A DNA stretch of 64,000 nucleotides from Macrococcoides psychrotolerans (GCF_038095555.1 NZ_CP124591.1:434001-498000), one strand, 5' to 3'. Shown: positions 26,182-36,384, counted from the first letter of the stretch. The notes: generated from the letters alone by a model not told the origin. Made by a program: numbers and translations.

Positions 26182-26285
26182 TATGACTCCTCCTCAAAAT
26201 AATAGTAATAATTAACTATTCCTTTTATGTGACCCTTTAAAACATTGTGTAAAATTTATGTTAAAATCAAAATGAGGTGTTTATG

Positions 26286-27017
26286 ATGATAGATGCACAT
26301 ATTCATATCAATCAGTATAGCGATAAAGATATTCAAGATATCATGTCGCAAAATATACAATGTGTTGCCGTTGCAACAGACTTGAAGAGTTGCTATCGAC
26401 TACTTGCACTTAAGAATGAAAATATTCATATTGCTTTAGGGTATCATCCTGAGCAGCGCATTGATAAAAATGAAGTAGAAGAAATTCTTCGCTTAATCGA
26501 TACGCATCATCATGAGATTGTGGCAATCGGTGAAGTGGGCTTGCCGCAATATTTAATGCGTCAGGATCAATCGATAAAATTGCAGCCGTATATTGATATA
26601 TTGAAAGCATTCATGAATAAAGCGAGAGCCCATCAACTCCCTGTCATACTCCATGCTGTCTATGACGATGCGAGAATAGTGATGGAACTCTTAAGAGAAT
26701 ATCAAATTCAAAAAGCACATTTTCATTGGTTCAAAGCAGATAAAGATGTATTGGAAGAGGTTTTAAATAGTGATTACATGGTCAGTGTAACGCCTGATAT
26801 TCTATGGAATGTAAAGACCAGAAGAGTAGCCCAGGCTTTCCCGCTCCATCGACTCATGATAGAAACGGATGGACCGTGGCCACACGAAGGGTTTGAAGCA
26901 AAAGAGATTAAATCGCAACTTTCTGCTATAATAAAGGAGCTAGAGCTGTTTTATCCGAAGGCAGAAAACATAGAATCTATTATGACGTATAACACGAAAG
27001 CTTTCTATCGAATTTAA
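26286..27017 (+). CDS. TatD-family metal-dependent hydrolase
   Basis: 243 residues. MIDAHIHINQY provides the first metal-binding HxH, with GEVGLP near residue 85, HAVYDDA near 125 and ETDGPWP near 195 as further amidohydrolase ligands. Members are often 3'-5' DNA exonucleases or deacylases. It is shorter and more divergent than housekeeping TatD. Start: ATG 26286 has AGGTG 6 nt upstream; ATG 26283 is an alternative. The ccpE gene follows 15 bases later. Confidence 0.8.
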   Translation: MIDAHIHINQYSDKDIQDIMSQNIQCVAVATDLKSCYRLLALKNENIHIALGYHPEQRIDKNEVEEILRLIDTHHHEIVAIGEVGLPQYLMRQDQSIKLQPYIDILKAFMNKARAHQLPVILHAVYDDARIVMELLREYQIQKAHFHWFKADKDVLEEVLNSDYMVSVTPDILWNVKTRRVAQAFPLHRLMIETDGPWPHEGFEAKEIKSQLSAIIKELELFYPKAENIESIMTYNTKAFYRI

Positions 27018-27032
27018 GATTGAGGATATAAT

Positions 27033-27893
27033 ATGAAAATAGATGATTACAGATTACTTGTAGCTTTGGATGAGGAAGAGACGCTTCGTAAAGCTGCTGA
27101 AACCTTATATATTTCTCAGCCCGCAGTCAGTCAGCGACTCAAGACCATTGAGAACGACTGGGGCACGGAAATTTTTATTAGAACGAAGAAGAAGCTGATT
27201 GTCACAACCCACGGCGAAGCGATTATTAATCACGCACGTAAGATGCTGAAAGAAGAGACAAATCTTAAAGAAATGATTCATTCTTCTGAAGGCGTGGTGA
27301 ACGGGAACCTGTCAATTGGTGTATCCTCGTTGATTGGACAGACAGTACTACCGACTGTACTTGAACGTTTTGTACATGAGTATCCTAATGTGAAGATTCA
27401 GTTGCAGGTTGGTTCCAGTACACGCATTATGAATAATCGTCATGACTTCCACGTGTCCGTTATACGTGGCACAAAGATAATGAACCTCCATAATGAACGA
27501 CTGATGCAAGAAAAGCATTATTTTATTTATCCGAAGGGTAAGAAGGATGTATTAGATACATTACCGATGATTGAATTTCAGGCAGATCCGGTCTATTTGA
27601 AAGAGATAGAACAATGGTACACTGAGTTATTCAACAAAGAATATGCACCACAGATAAAGACAGATCAGATAGCGACGTGTAAGGCACTCCTATTAAGTGG
27701 GGTAGGGATGACTGTACTTCCTGAAATTGTAGCAGAAGATATTGATCGTAAAGAGTTTGAAGTTAAGCTTGTCGAGGCACATGGACAGGAATTATTAAGG
27801 GAGACATACATATCCTATGAGAATGATATATTGAGTCTCCCTCAGGTGAGTGCGTTTATCGCATTATTAAAAGAAGTCGTCAACGGCTTATGA
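27033..27893 (+). CDS. ccpE: CcpE-like LysR regulator
   Basis: 286 residues. The LysR helix-turn-helix (LRKAAETLYISQPAVSQRLK) fills the first 60 residues and a periplasmic-binding-type effector domain follows. The sequence closely resembles staphylococcal CcpE as I remember it, the citrate-responsive activator of aconitase and the TCA cycle (MKI.DYRLL start, IGQTxLP and FIxP motifs). The exact symbol needs alignment. It lies 18 bases upstream of the alarmone synthetase gene. Confidence 0.8.
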   Translation: MKIDDYRLLVALDEEETLRKAAETLYISQPAVSQRLKTIENDWGTEIFIRTKKKLIVTTHGEAIINHARKMLKEETNLKEMIHSSEGVVNGNLSIGVSSLIGQTVLPTVLERFVHEYPNVKIQLQVGSSTRIMNNRHDFHVSVIRGTKIMNLHNERLMQEKHYFIYPKGKKDVLDTLPMIEFQADPVYLKEIEQWYTELFNKEYAPQIKTDQIATCKALLLSGVGMTVLPEIVAEDIDRKEFEVKLVEAHGQELLRETYISYENDILSLPQVSAFIALLKEVVNGL

Positions 27894-27911
27894 ATTGAAA
27901 GAGGATAGCAA

Positions 27912-28568
27912 ATGGATATTGAGAATGTAATGCAAAAAATAGAAGACCAATCCGAAATCATCAAGCTGGTCGAAGATTTTTCTTATTTATTTAAAGAATA
28001 TGAGATGGGCTTATTAGAATTAAAAAGTGATATAGAGGTCATCGACTTAGAATGGCAGGCGAAGTATGGTTATTCTCCATTTGAACACATAAAGACACGT
28101 ATTAAGTCACCCATCTCACTACGTGACAAAATAAAACGAAAAGAAATAGACTTTAATTTAAAGAGCATACAGGAGAATATATTTGATATTATTGGTGTAA
28201 GAATCGTTACAACGTTTGAAGACGATGTCTATAAAATATATGATATTTTAAAGGGACGTAATGATCTTAAAATTGTACGTGTGAAAGATTACATAAAAAA
28301 TCCGAAACAAAGTGGCTATAAAAGTCTGCATCTAATCGTTGAAACAGAACTAGTGCTCTCTGAAGGTGTGAGGTGGGTCCCTGCAGAAATTCAGATTCGC
28401 ACATTAGCCATGGATTTCTTCGCATCTACAGAGCATAAGCTACAATACAAATATAATACCAAGAAATTAAATGACAGCATACGCCGTGAACTGAAGGAAG
28501 TCGCGGATGTTTCAAGTGAACTGGATCGTAAGATGACAGAAGTGCGTAATACCATATTATTAGATTAA
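27912..28568 (+). CDS. relP: Small alarmone synthetase RelP (YwaC type)
   Basis: 218 residues, only the synthetase domain of the RelA/SpoT superfamily with no hydrolase or regulatory part. Diagnostic segments are VKDYIKNPKQSGYKSLHLIV near residue 120 and AEIQIRTLAMDFFASTEHKL near 160. It makes (p)ppGpp from GTP/GDP and ATP. Resemblance to Bacillus YwaC (for example the AMDFxAS block) points to RelP rather than RelQ. These enzymes are usually induced by cell-wall stress. Confidence 0.87.
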   Translation: MDIENVMQKIEDQSEIIKLVEDFSYLFKEYEMGLLELKSDIEVIDLEWQAKYGYSPFEHIKTRIKSPISLRDKIKRKEIDFNLKSIQENIFDIIGVRIVTTFEDDVYKIYDILKGRNDLKIVRVKDYIKNPKQSGYKSLHLIVETELVLSEGVRWVPAEIQIRTLAMDFFASTEHKLQYKYNTKKLNDSIRRELKEVADVSSELDRKMTEVRNTILLD

Positions 28569-28601
28569 AGAGTCGCAGCACGAAGTCACTGGTATATGAT
28601 A

Positions 28602-28636
28602 TAAAAAGATGACAGGAGTATTTCCAGTCATCTTTT
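28602..28636 (+). terminator. Rho-independent terminator after relP
   Basis: AAAAAGATGAC and GTCATCTTTTT, with an inner GGA/TCC pairing, around GTAT. Confidence 0.85.
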
Positions 28637-28734
28637 TAGGTTGATCGGCTACATCATTAAGTCGCAGTTCTCACATAAAAAAGTAATTTCATATATAATA
28701 AAACAAAATGAATCTAACGAAAAGAGTGTGTTCA

Positions 28735-29937
28735 ATGTTTCGAGATCTTCTCACAATTAAAAACTATAAATTATTTCTTATCAACATGATTCTGCTTGGT
28801 ATGGCTTTAGCGATTACAGTGCCGTTTTTTGTCCTGTATGCAACTCAAGAACTCGGAATGACACGAGGATTATATGGCGTTATGATGGCGTTGTTTGCCT
28901 TGGCTGGATTTATGGTCAACACAATTGTTGCAAGGTTTTCTGATCGGGCAAACTTTAATCGTAAGTATATGATCATGTTTTCAGTAATGATGGCTGCAAT
29001 CGCATTCAGTACGTATTTCTATATCGATAATCCTGTCGTTTTCATCATGATATACGTGTTTTTTGGAGGTATGGGTGCGCCTGCTATGCCACAGCTCTAT
29101 GCATCAGCGCGAGAAAGCATCAATGTGTCAGCTTCAAGTAAAAATGCTGTATTTGCGAATACACTCCTTCGTTCTATGTTTAGCTTCGGCTTCTTGTTCG
29201 GACCGCTCGTTGGGACGGTCTTGCTTAAGAAGTTTGGATTTGCTGGAATATTTGGTGGTACAATTCTGCTTTATATTATCGTATTACTGTCGTTCTTATT
29301 CTTTTATAAAGAGATTAAAGTAGAAAAACCAGCGCATGCTAAAGGTCACATTGAGCCAGTTGCACCGAACCTTTTGAAAGATACGTACTTGCTTATCCCG
29401 TTCCTTGCTTTTGTATTCTTACATATTGGACAATGGATGTATACGCTGAACATGCCTTTATTCGTAACAGAATTCTTAAATGCAGATGAAGCGAATGTTG
29501 GTTATTTAGCAAGTTTATGTGCAGGACTTGAAGTTCCGTTTATGATTATTCTAGGTATACTAGCAAGCAGATTTCAAACGCGTACATTATTGATGATTGG
29601 TGCAGTATTTGGTGGAGGCTACTATCTTTCAATCGGTTTATTTGACAGTGTGACAGCGATGCTCATCGGTCAAATTGGGTTAGCGTTCTTCTTAGCCATA
29701 CTGCTAGGTTTAGGAATCAGTTACTTTCAGGATATATTGCCGGACTTTCCAGGATATGCATCGACATTATTTTCTAATGCGATGATTGCAGGACAATTAC
29801 TCGGCAACCTACTTGGTGGAGTCATGAGTGACGTTGTAGGACTTGGAAATGTATTTTATGTATCTTCGTCATTCGTATTAATTGCATTTATTTTATTAAT
29901 ATTCACGAAACCCATAAAGATGGAGGATTTAGCATGA
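28735..29937 (+). CDS. MFS transporter, sugar-efflux-like
   Basis: 400 residues, 12 predicted membrane helices. The layout (INMILLGMALAITVPFFVLY at the start, ARFSDRANFNRKYMI loop) resembles the sugar efflux transporter (SetB) group of the MFS. The substrate is uncertain. ATG 28735 gives a normal N-terminus; an upstream in-frame ATG at 28708 is possible and neither has a strong RBS. It shares 4 bases with the following DUF456 gene. Confidence 0.78.
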   Translation: MFRDLLTIKNYKLFLINMILLGMALAITVPFFVLYATQELGMTRGLYGVMMALFALAGFMVNTIVARFSDRANFNRKYMIMFSVMMAAIAFSTYFYIDNPVVFIMIYVFFGGMGAPAMPQLYASARESINVSASSKNAVFANTLLRSMFSFGFLFGPLVGTVLLKKFGFAGIFGGTILLYIIVLLSFLFFYKEIKVEKPAHAKGHIEPVAPNLLKDTYLLIPFLAFVFLHIGQWMYTLNMPLFVTEFLNADEANVGYLASLCAGLEVPFMIILGILASRFQTRTLLMIGAVFGGGYYLSIGLFDSVTAMLIGQIGLAFFLAILLGLGISYFQDILPDFPGYASTLFSNAMIAGQLLGNLLGGVMSDVVGLGNVFYVSSSFVLIAFILLIFTKPIKMEDLA

Positions 29938-30416
29938 TGATAGTATTATGGATGGTCGTCATTATTAGTTTTATCGCAGCATTCGTTGGGCTGGTCGTAC
30001 CAATGCTGCCAGGTGTGCTGTTGATGTGGGTAGGATTTTTTATCTATCATTTTGGTATCAATAACGAAGAATTGACATGGTTCTTCTGGATTGCGATGGC
30101 GATGCTGACTTTTGTTACGTTAATCAGCGACTATATAGCTGGCAGTTACTTCGTCAAAAGGTACGGTGGATCAAGAGCAGGAGAATTTACAGCAGCAATC
30201 GGTATCATTATCGGTAGCTTCCTTTTTCCACCGCTCGGCATTATCATCGTGCCGTTTATAATGGTATTATTTGTTGAACTTTTTATCCAAAGAGATATAA
30301 CAAGAGCTTTTAATGCGAGCATCGGATCGCTCTTTGGATTTTTGACAAGTACCGTCGCCAAGTTTTTAATATTGATTATTATGGTCATCTGGTTCGTACT
30401 GGATGTGTTGATATAG
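29934..30416 (+). CDS. DUF456 membrane protein
   Basis: 160 residues, about four to five helices, with the glycine/proline-rich LVVPMLPGVLLMWVGF and SDYIAGSYFVKRYGGSRAG segments that define DUF456. The family is uncharacterised; the glycine-zipper-like helices suggest a small oligomeric membrane protein. It overlaps the upstream MFS gene by 4 bases (ATGA), so expression is coupled. Confidence 0.82.
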   Translation: MMIVLWMVVIISFIAAFVGLVVPMLPGVLLMWVGFFIYHFGINNEELTWFFWIAMAMLTFVTLISDYIAGSYFVKRYGGSRAGEFTAAIGIIIGSFLFPPLGIIIVPFIMVLFVELFIQRDITRAFNASIGSLFGFLTSTVAKFLILIIMVIWFVLDVLI

Positions 30417-30572
30417 ACTTTGGTGGAAACAATAGTCTTGTTAATAGATAGTGATGTGGCAAGTTAGCGCATAAATAATACACATGAGCCAATTTTCTAT
30501 AATCAAAATGTTTCATAAGCATCAATTGGTGGGATATAATAACTAATAATAATAAACCTAGGAGGAACATAT

Positions 30573-31046
30573 ATGTTTCGCAGCAAAAATGATTTTATTA
30601 CGCAGTATCGTCAGGAAGGTGAAACGACTCTCGCCTGTATAAGAGAATTAACAGATGAATCTTTAACACAAGCGGTAACTGAACTAGATAGAACTTTAGG
30701 AGAGCTTACCTGGCATATCGTTCAAAGTCTCGGTGGGTTTGCAGAACGCGCAGGTATTTCAGTAGAAGGTGCGAACTATAGCTCTTCTATGCCAGAAACG
30801 AAAGCGGAGATTTTAGAGGAGGCAGAGAAGATAGTTAACAATACGTTAGCAGCCTATGAAGCTAGCCTAACAGACGAGAATTTGAATGATGATGTTGATT
30901 TCTTTGGACATAATCTCGCTAAAGGTGCTTTACTTTATTCAAATATTACACATTTGGCTCATCATAGAGGACAGATGACAGTATTGATGAGACAAGCGGG
31001 TCTTAAAGTCCCTGGCATTTATGGGCCATCACGAGACAGTGAATAA
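30573..31046 (+). CDS. DinB-fold protein
   Basis: 157 residues in the DinB/YfiT four-helix fold. Candidate metal ligands are the His of TWHIVQ near residue 48 and the two in THLAHHRGQM near residue 130; the C-terminal LKVPGIYGPS is typical. Some relatives act as thiol S-transferases (bacillithiol); activity here is not known. The start has TAGGAGGAAC 8 nt upstream. Confidence 0.82.
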   Translation: MFRSKNDFITQYRQEGETTLACIRELTDESLTQAVTELDRTLGELTWHIVQSLGGFAERAGISVEGANYSSSMPETKAEILEEAEKIVNNTLAAYEASLTDENLNDDVDFFGHNLAKGALLYSNITHLAHHRGQMTVLMRQAGLKVPGIYGPSRDSE

Positions 31047-31060
31047 TAAATAGTTTATTC

Positions 31061-31102
31061 AAGTGGACTGTATCTATTTTTTACAGTCTGCTTATTTTTT
31101 TG
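31061..31102 (+). terminator. Rho-independent terminator
   Basis: GACTGTA and TACAGTC with outer AAG/CTT pairs, followed by ATTTTTTT. Confidence 0.75.
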
Positions 31103-31163
31103 AATTAAATTTACAACTTTGAATCGTTAATAGCATCAAATATAAATATTGGAGTGGTCAGTT

Positions 31164-33200
31164 TTGGAGAATTTTATCGTAATACTCAGTTTGGTACTTG
31201 CAGTTATCATTTCTACCGTGATTCATTTTTACATCCCTAAAGTTCCGCTCGCTTTTATCCAGATAGCTATAGGGATGCTCATTTTTTTAACACCTATCCC
31301 TCTAAATGTAGATTTTGAACCGGAACTCTTTCTAATTGGTATTATCGCACCATTACTATTTCTTGAAGGTTACACTGTATCCAGGCTATATATGATCAAA
31401 TATTTAAAACCGATTATATTGATGGCGCTAGGCCTTGTCTTCACAACTGTAATTGGTCTGGGATACATTACACATAGTATGATTCCATTTCTACCGATGG
31501 CTGCATGCTTTGCACTCGCTGCAATTATTTGTCCGACTGATGCGGTGGCAGTTCAGGCGATTGCACAAGATAAGAAACTCCCGCGTGGACTGATGACGAT
31601 TCTTGAAGGAGAATCTTTACTGAATGATGCAGCGGGGATATTAAGTTTTAATATCGCGATTGTCGCTTTAACGACAGGTGTATTTAGTGTCACAGGTTCG
31701 ATCACACAGTTCTTTATCTCTTCATTAGGTGGGTTAGTTGTGGGTCTGTTTATAGGATTAATCTTTGTACAGATTAGAATCCTTCTGGTTAGAAAAGGGT
31801 TTGAAAATGAATATATTTATATATTAATACAGCTCCTTACGCCTTTTGTCATTTACATGGCTGCTGAAAGTATTCACGTTTCAGGTATTATTGCAGCTGT
31901 AGTTGGCGGAATCATCCATGGAATTGAACGAGATAGGTTATCTCAAGCGACGACACGTTTGCAACTTGGGTATAACAATACATGGGGATTACTCTCTACT
32001 GTTCTGAATGGCTTTGTCTTTACATTGCTAGGGTATTTAATCCCTCAAGTTACACTTTCGCTGACTGAACATGATGAAAAAAGTATTTTTTCAACAATGA
32101 TATACACGCTTGTAATCGCATTACTTGTTTATATTTTTAGGTTTATATGGGTATTTGTACTCTATAATAAGTTTTATATTCCAGAAAGTCGTTTTGAAAA
32201 AGTGCTAAAGCATGAAGATATTGATAAATTTGATAAGAGACCCAATCGTTTTAAGTATGCGTTAATTGCTACTGTGTGTGGTGTGCATGGCACAATCTCT
32301 ATGGCCATAGCATTGACGATACCAGTAGAAATCATGAACGGAGAGTATTTCAACTATCGCGATAACTTACTATTTATCACAGCAGGTGTGGTGGTCATTA
32401 GTTTAGTTGTTGCACAAATTTTCTTACCACTATTAACACCAAAAGCAGAAGATAATAGCGTAGATTCCCACCTTGATTTCAGAGAAGCATATATATTGAT
32501 CAAAGAATTTGGAATGAAATATATTCATAAACAAACTACACCTGAAAACAGTATGATTGCCGGAAATCTCATACGTCAGTATACGATGCAGGTTGGATTT
32601 TATAGTGAGGTAAGTGACAGAGAGTATAATCCGAAAGAGTTTGATAGACTGCATGCGATTGCACTTGAAACAGAAATGAAAACGCTTGATGAACTGGTAG
32701 AAAATGATGAGATTACACAGAGTGCATTTAACAACTACGTTCAATATATCGAAAGAACAAAGATATTCGCCTCGACAAGCTTCTTCAGAAGAATGGTGTT
32801 TTTAATTCGCATGCATGGTAAGCGTAAAGCATTTGAAAATAGATTGAATCAGTCAAGTTCGCTCTCGCTAAAAAATAGTCTGTTAGAAATTCAAAAAATT
32901 GCATCACGTGTACACTATAACGTTGTGCAACGATTGTCCGAAGAAATAAGTAGAGAGAATCGGATAGAAGTTGCGCTTGTGTCAGATAACTATTTGAATC
33001 GGGTAAATCAGATTAAGAGAAATGCCACGAATGAAACGATTGATGATGATGAAACGTTATTTGCGCTTGATGTATTAGCAGTCGAAAAAGATATGGTAGC
33101 AAGGCTCGTGAAAAAAGCTAAGATCAGTCGTGAAGTAGCAGTTGAGTTGAGACAAGCATTGAACTATGATGAAATGATGCTGTTGGATACGGAAGACTAG
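31164..33200 (+). CDS. CPA1 Na+/H+ antiporter (NhaK/NhaP type)
   Basis: 678 residues. About 12 membrane helices occupy the first 430, with the CPA1 ion-site motifs PTDAVAVQA (124-132) and ESLLNDAAG (ND at 154-155). A cytoplasmic tail of about 240 residues with charged helices follows, likely regulatory. It exchanges Na+, K+ or Li+ for protons. TTG 31164 is preferred because GGAGTGG ends 6 nt upstream; TTG 31149 would need another site. Confidence 0.88.
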   Translation: MENFIVILSLVLAVIISTVIHFYIPKVPLAFIQIAIGMLIFLTPIPLNVDFEPELFLIGIIAPLLFLEGYTVSRLYMIKYLKPIILMALGLVFTTVIGLGYITHSMIPFLPMAACFALAAIICPTDAVAVQAIAQDKKLPRGLMTILEGESLLNDAAGILSFNIAIVALTTGVFSVTGSITQFFISSLGGLVVGLFIGLIFVQIRILLVRKGFENEYIYILIQLLTPFVIYMAAESIHVSGIIAAVVGGIIHGIERDRLSQATTRLQLGYNNTWGLLSTVLNGFVFTLLGYLIPQVTLSLTEHDEKSIFSTMIYTLVIALLVYIFRFIWVFVLYNKFYIPESRFEKVLKHEDIDKFDKRPNRFKYALIATVCGVHGTISMAIALTIPVEIMNGEYFNYRDNLLFITAGVVVISLVVAQIFLPLLTPKAEDNSVDSHLDFREAYILIKEFGMKYIHKQTTPENSMIAGNLIRQYTMQVGFYSEVSDREYNPKEFDRLHAIALETEMKTLDELVENDEITQSAFNNYVQYIERTKIFASTSFFRRMVFLIRMHGKRKAFENRLNQSSSLSLKNSLLEIQKIASRVHYNVVQRLSEEISRENRIEVALVSDNYLNRVNQIKRNATNETIDDDETLFALDVLAVEKDMVARLVKKAKISREVAVELRQALNYDEMMLLDTED

Positions 33201-33221
33201 ACAGACATTGATACCATTAAC

Positions 33222-33271
33222 GAATAAGAAGGAAGCCTGAAATGATACTCTTTCAGGCTTCCTTCTTATTC
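33222..33271. terminator. Bidirectional terminator
   Basis: Perfect 21-bp stem (left arm 33222-33242, right arm 33251-33271) with an 8-base loop, between the converging antiporter and pflA genes. Confidence 0.9.
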
Positions 33272-33286
33272 TTTCTAATAATAGTA

Positions 33287-34042
33287 TCAAGCATTTAGGG
33301 GAGTTTTACCTTGGAAATCAACATATTCATATGCGAGATTTACAGCATCATCCGTTGGTGCTTCAACGTCTTCTAACGGATATTTAATACCAAGTGCTTC
33401 CCATTTATGAACACCAAGCTGGTGGTACGGGAGGATTTCGAACTTTTCAACATTTTCTAGACTATTGATGAACTGACCCAGCTTGATGAGATCATCTTTA
33501 TCGTCAGTAACACCTGGCACTAACACGTGTCTAATCCATACGGGCTGTTTTCTATCTGATAACATACGGGCAAATTTTAGTATATGGGTATTGGGTTTTC
33601 CGGTTAAACTTAAGTGTTTCTCATTATCGATATGTTTAATATCGAGTAAGAATAAATCTGTATTTTCTTGTACAGGATCAAAGTGATTCATAAATGCTGG
33701 CGTTTCATTAAAACATCCTGCTGATGTATCGATACAAGTATGGATACCTTCTGCCTTTAATCTTTTGAACAGTTGTTCTATAAACGGTAACTGGAGCAGT
33801 GGCTCTCCGCCACTGATCGTTACGCCACCGCCTGATGCGTTGAAGTAGGGGAGGTAAGGCACAATTTCTTCAACCATTTCTTCAGCTGTCACTTCGCGTG
33901 AAGGTGTTCCAATTTCCCAAGTATCAGGATTGTGACAGAACTGGCAACGAAGCAGACACCCTTGTGTAAATAAGATGTAGCGTAAACCAGGTCCGTCAAC
34001 CGTCCCTAAACTCTCGATTGAATGTATATGTCCTTTAATCAT
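33287..34042 (-). CDS. pflA: Pyruvate formate-lyase activating enzyme
   Basis: 251 residues, the normal PflA length. Radical SAM cluster cysteines are Cys29, Cys33 and Cys36 (GCLLRCQFCHNPD), with the SAM-binding SGGEPLL near residue 77. It uses an iron-sulphur cluster and SAM to place the glycyl radical on PflB in anaerobic cells. It lies 35 bases after pflB with its own RBS (GAAGGACGGGG). Confidence 0.95.
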   Translation of the reverse strand: MIKGHIHSIESLGTVDGPGLRYILFTQGCLLRCQFCHNPDTWEIGTPSREVTAEEMVEEIVPYLPYFNASGGGVTISGGEPLLQLPFIEQLFKRLKAEGIHTCIDTSAGCFNETPAFMNHFDPVQENTDLFLLDIKHIDNEKHLSLTGKPNTHILKFARMLSDRKQPVWIRHVLVPGVTDDKDDLIKLGQFINSLENVEKFEILPYHQLGVHKWEALGIKYPLEDVEAPTDDAVNLAYEYVDFQGKTPLNA

Positions 34043-34077
34043 TTAAATCCCCGTCCTTCTTGTTAATACTTATATCA

Positions 34078-36327
34078 TTACATTTTTTCGTGGAATGTTC
34101 TAGAAATAACATCCAGTTGTTGTTCACGAGTTAATTTAATAAAGTTTACTGCATATCCTGATACACGGATTGTAAGCTGTGGATACTCTTCTGGATGCTC
34201 CATTGCATCGAGTAAAGTTTCTCTGTTGAACACGTTAATGTTTAAATGGTGACCATGCTGCATCGCATATCCATCTAATACTGCAACTAGGTTAGATTGC
34301 TGTGCATCGTCTTCTTTACCTAAAGATTTCGGTACGATAGAGAACGTATTAGAGATACCATCTTTACAGCAGTCATATGGTAATTTTGCTACTGATGATA
34401 ATGATGCAAGTGCACCTTTAGTGTCACGACCATGCATTGGGTTCGCACCAGGCGCGAAAGGTTCTCCTGCTTTACGTCCGTCAGGTGTGTTACCTGTTTT
34501 CTTACCGTATACGACGTTTGAAGTGATTGTTAACACACTCATTGTATGCTCTGAATCACGATATGTTTTATGTTTGCGAAGTTTTGCCATAAATGATTCT
34601 ACAAGTTCAACTGCAATATCATCAACACGTGGATCGTTGTTACCGTATTGAGGGAATTCACCTTCAGTTTCGAAGTCGACAACAAGTCCGTTTTCATCTC
34701 TGATTGTTTTTACTTTCGCGTATTTAATAGCTGATAATGAGTCAGCTGCAACTGAAAGACCAGCGATACCTGTAGCCATCGTACGAATGACCTCAGTATC
34801 ATGTAACGCCATTTCAATTCTTTCGTAGCTGTATTTATCATGCATATAGTGAATAACATTCAATGAGTTAATATATACGCCAGCTAACCATTCCATCATT
34901 TGATCGAATTGTTTGTATACAGTGTCATAATCTAAGACTTCATCAGTAATCGGTGCAAAGTTTGGACCTACTTGAGCGCCAGACTTTTCATCAATCCCAC
35001 CGTTAATAGCGTATAACAATGTTTTTGCTAAGTTCGCACGAGCGCCGAAGAACTGCATTTGTTTACCAATCTTCATCGCTGATACACAGCAGGCGATACC
35101 ATAATCGTCACCGTAGCTCTCACGCATTAAATCATCGTTTTCGTATTGGATTGAGCTTGTTTTAATACTCATCTTAGCACAGTATTTCTTAAAGTTTTCA
35201 GGTAAACGCGTAGACCAAAGTACAGTTAAGTTTGGCTCTGGTGCTGGACCTAAGTTATCTAATGAATGTAAGAAACGGAATGAACTTTTCGTTACAAGTG
35301 GACGGCCATCAATACCAACCCCACCGATAGACTCTGTTACCCAAGTTGGATCTCCAGAGAATAATTCATTGTAGTCTGGTGTACGTGCAAATTTAACTAA
35401 ACGCAACTTCATAATGAAGTGGTCGATAATTTCCTGAACTTCCATCTCAGTGATGGTACCCGCTTTAAGATCACGCTCAGCGTAAATATCTAAGAATGTA
35501 GATACACGACCTAAACTCATTGCTGCACCATTTTGTTCTTTAATTGCAGCAAGGTATGCAAGGTAAGTCCATTGAACAGCTTCTTTGAAGGTCTCAGCTG
35601 GACGGCTTAAATCAAATCCGTATATTTCACCCAACTGTTTCAATTCGTTTAATGCACGGTACTGTTCAGATACTTCTTCACGTAAACGAATAATATCTTC
35701 GCTCATCACACTAGATAAGTTATGGAAATCTTTATGCTTTTCTTTCATTAAGAAATCCACACCGTATAAAGCGACGCGACGATAGTCACCGATAATACGG
35801 CCGCGACCGTAAGCATCTGGAAGACCAGTGATAACGCCGGCTTTACGGCAAGCTAACATTTCTTTAGAGTAAGCATCGAACACACCTTGGTTATGTGTCT
35901 TACGGTAATCTGTGAAGATACGTTCAGTTTCGGCATCTAACTCATAACCATACGACTCACAAGCTGCTTTCGTCATACGAATCCCACCGAACGGCTGCAT
36001 TGAACGTTTGAAAGGTTTTTCAGTTTGAACACCAACGATTGTTTCCAGGTCTTTGTCTAAATATCCAGCATCATGAGAAGTAATGCTAGATACAACTTTA
36101 GTGTCCATATCCCACATACCACCACGTTCGCGTTCTTCTTTTGATAACTGCATCACTTGTTCCCAAAGTTTTTTCGTAGCTTCAGTAGGACCAGCCAAGA
36201 ATTCATCTTTACCTTCAAAAAGTGTGTAGTTCAGTTGAATAAATTCACGCACATCAACGCGTTTGTTCCATTTACCTGATTTGAACCCTTCCCAAGCATT
36301 TGTTCTTTTTGTCTCTTCTTTAAACAT
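34078..36327 (-). CDS. pflB: Formate acetyltransferase (pyruvate formate-lyase)
   Basis: 749 residues, full length. The catalytic cysteine pair is Cys413-Cys414 (GIACCVSAM) and the glycyl radical is Gly724 in RVSGYAV. It splits pyruvate with CoA into acetyl-CoA and formate during anaerobic growth. Two Rex-like boxes around a TATACT -10 upstream suggest control by the NADH/NAD+ ratio, as known for pfl in S. aureus. Strong RBS (GGAGGG). Confidence 0.97.
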   Translation of the reverse strand: MFKEETKRTNAWEGFKSGKWNKRVDVREFIQLNYTLFEGKDEFLAGPTEATKKLWEQVMQLSKEERERGGMWDMDTKVVSSITSHDAGYLDKDLETIVGVQTEKPFKRSMQPFGGIRMTKAACESYGYELDAETERIFTDYRKTHNQGVFDAYSKEMLACRKAGVITGLPDAYGRGRIIGDYRRVALYGVDFLMKEKHKDFHNLSSVMSEDIIRLREEVSEQYRALNELKQLGEIYGFDLSRPAETFKEAVQWTYLAYLAAIKEQNGAAMSLGRVSTFLDIYAERDLKAGTITEMEVQEIIDHFIMKLRLVKFARTPDYNELFSGDPTWVTESIGGVGIDGRPLVTKSSFRFLHSLDNLGPAPEPNLTVLWSTRLPENFKKYCAKMSIKTSSIQYENDDLMRESYGDDYGIACCVSAMKIGKQMQFFGARANLAKTLLYAINGGIDEKSGAQVGPNFAPITDEVLDYDTVYKQFDQMMEWLAGVYINSLNVIHYMHDKYSYERIEMALHDTEVIRTMATGIAGLSVAADSLSAIKYAKVKTIRDENGLVVDFETEGEFPQYGNNDPRVDDIAVELVESFMAKLRKHKTYRDSEHTMSVLTITSNVVYGKKTGNTPDGRKAGEPFAPGANPMHGRDTKGALASLSSVAKLPYDCCKDGISNTFSIVPKSLGKEDDAQQSNLVAVLDGYAMQHGHHLNINVFNRETLLDAMEHPEEYPQLTIRVSGYAVNFIKLTREQQLDVISRTFHEKM

Positions 36328-36347
36328 ATAAATCCCTCCAGAATTTT

Positions 36348-36365
36348 TTGTTCACCAATTCACAA
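36348..36365 (-). promoter_or_regulatory. Candidate Rex box 1 at pflB
   Basis: TTGTTCACCAATTCACAA fits the Rex consensus TTGTGAAnnnnTTCACAA at 12 of 14 defined positions. It lies 20 bases before the pflB start codon, over or just after the expected transcription start. Confidence 0.7.
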
Positions 36366-36384
36366 ACTTAGTATAACAAGGATT

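Noticed and set aside
28569..28680. Third copy of the metQ-downstream repeat after relP
   Set aside because: The terminator looks alike (AAAGATG..CATCTTT) and short motifs such as GTCGCAG repeat, but there is no extended identity with 21320-21408.
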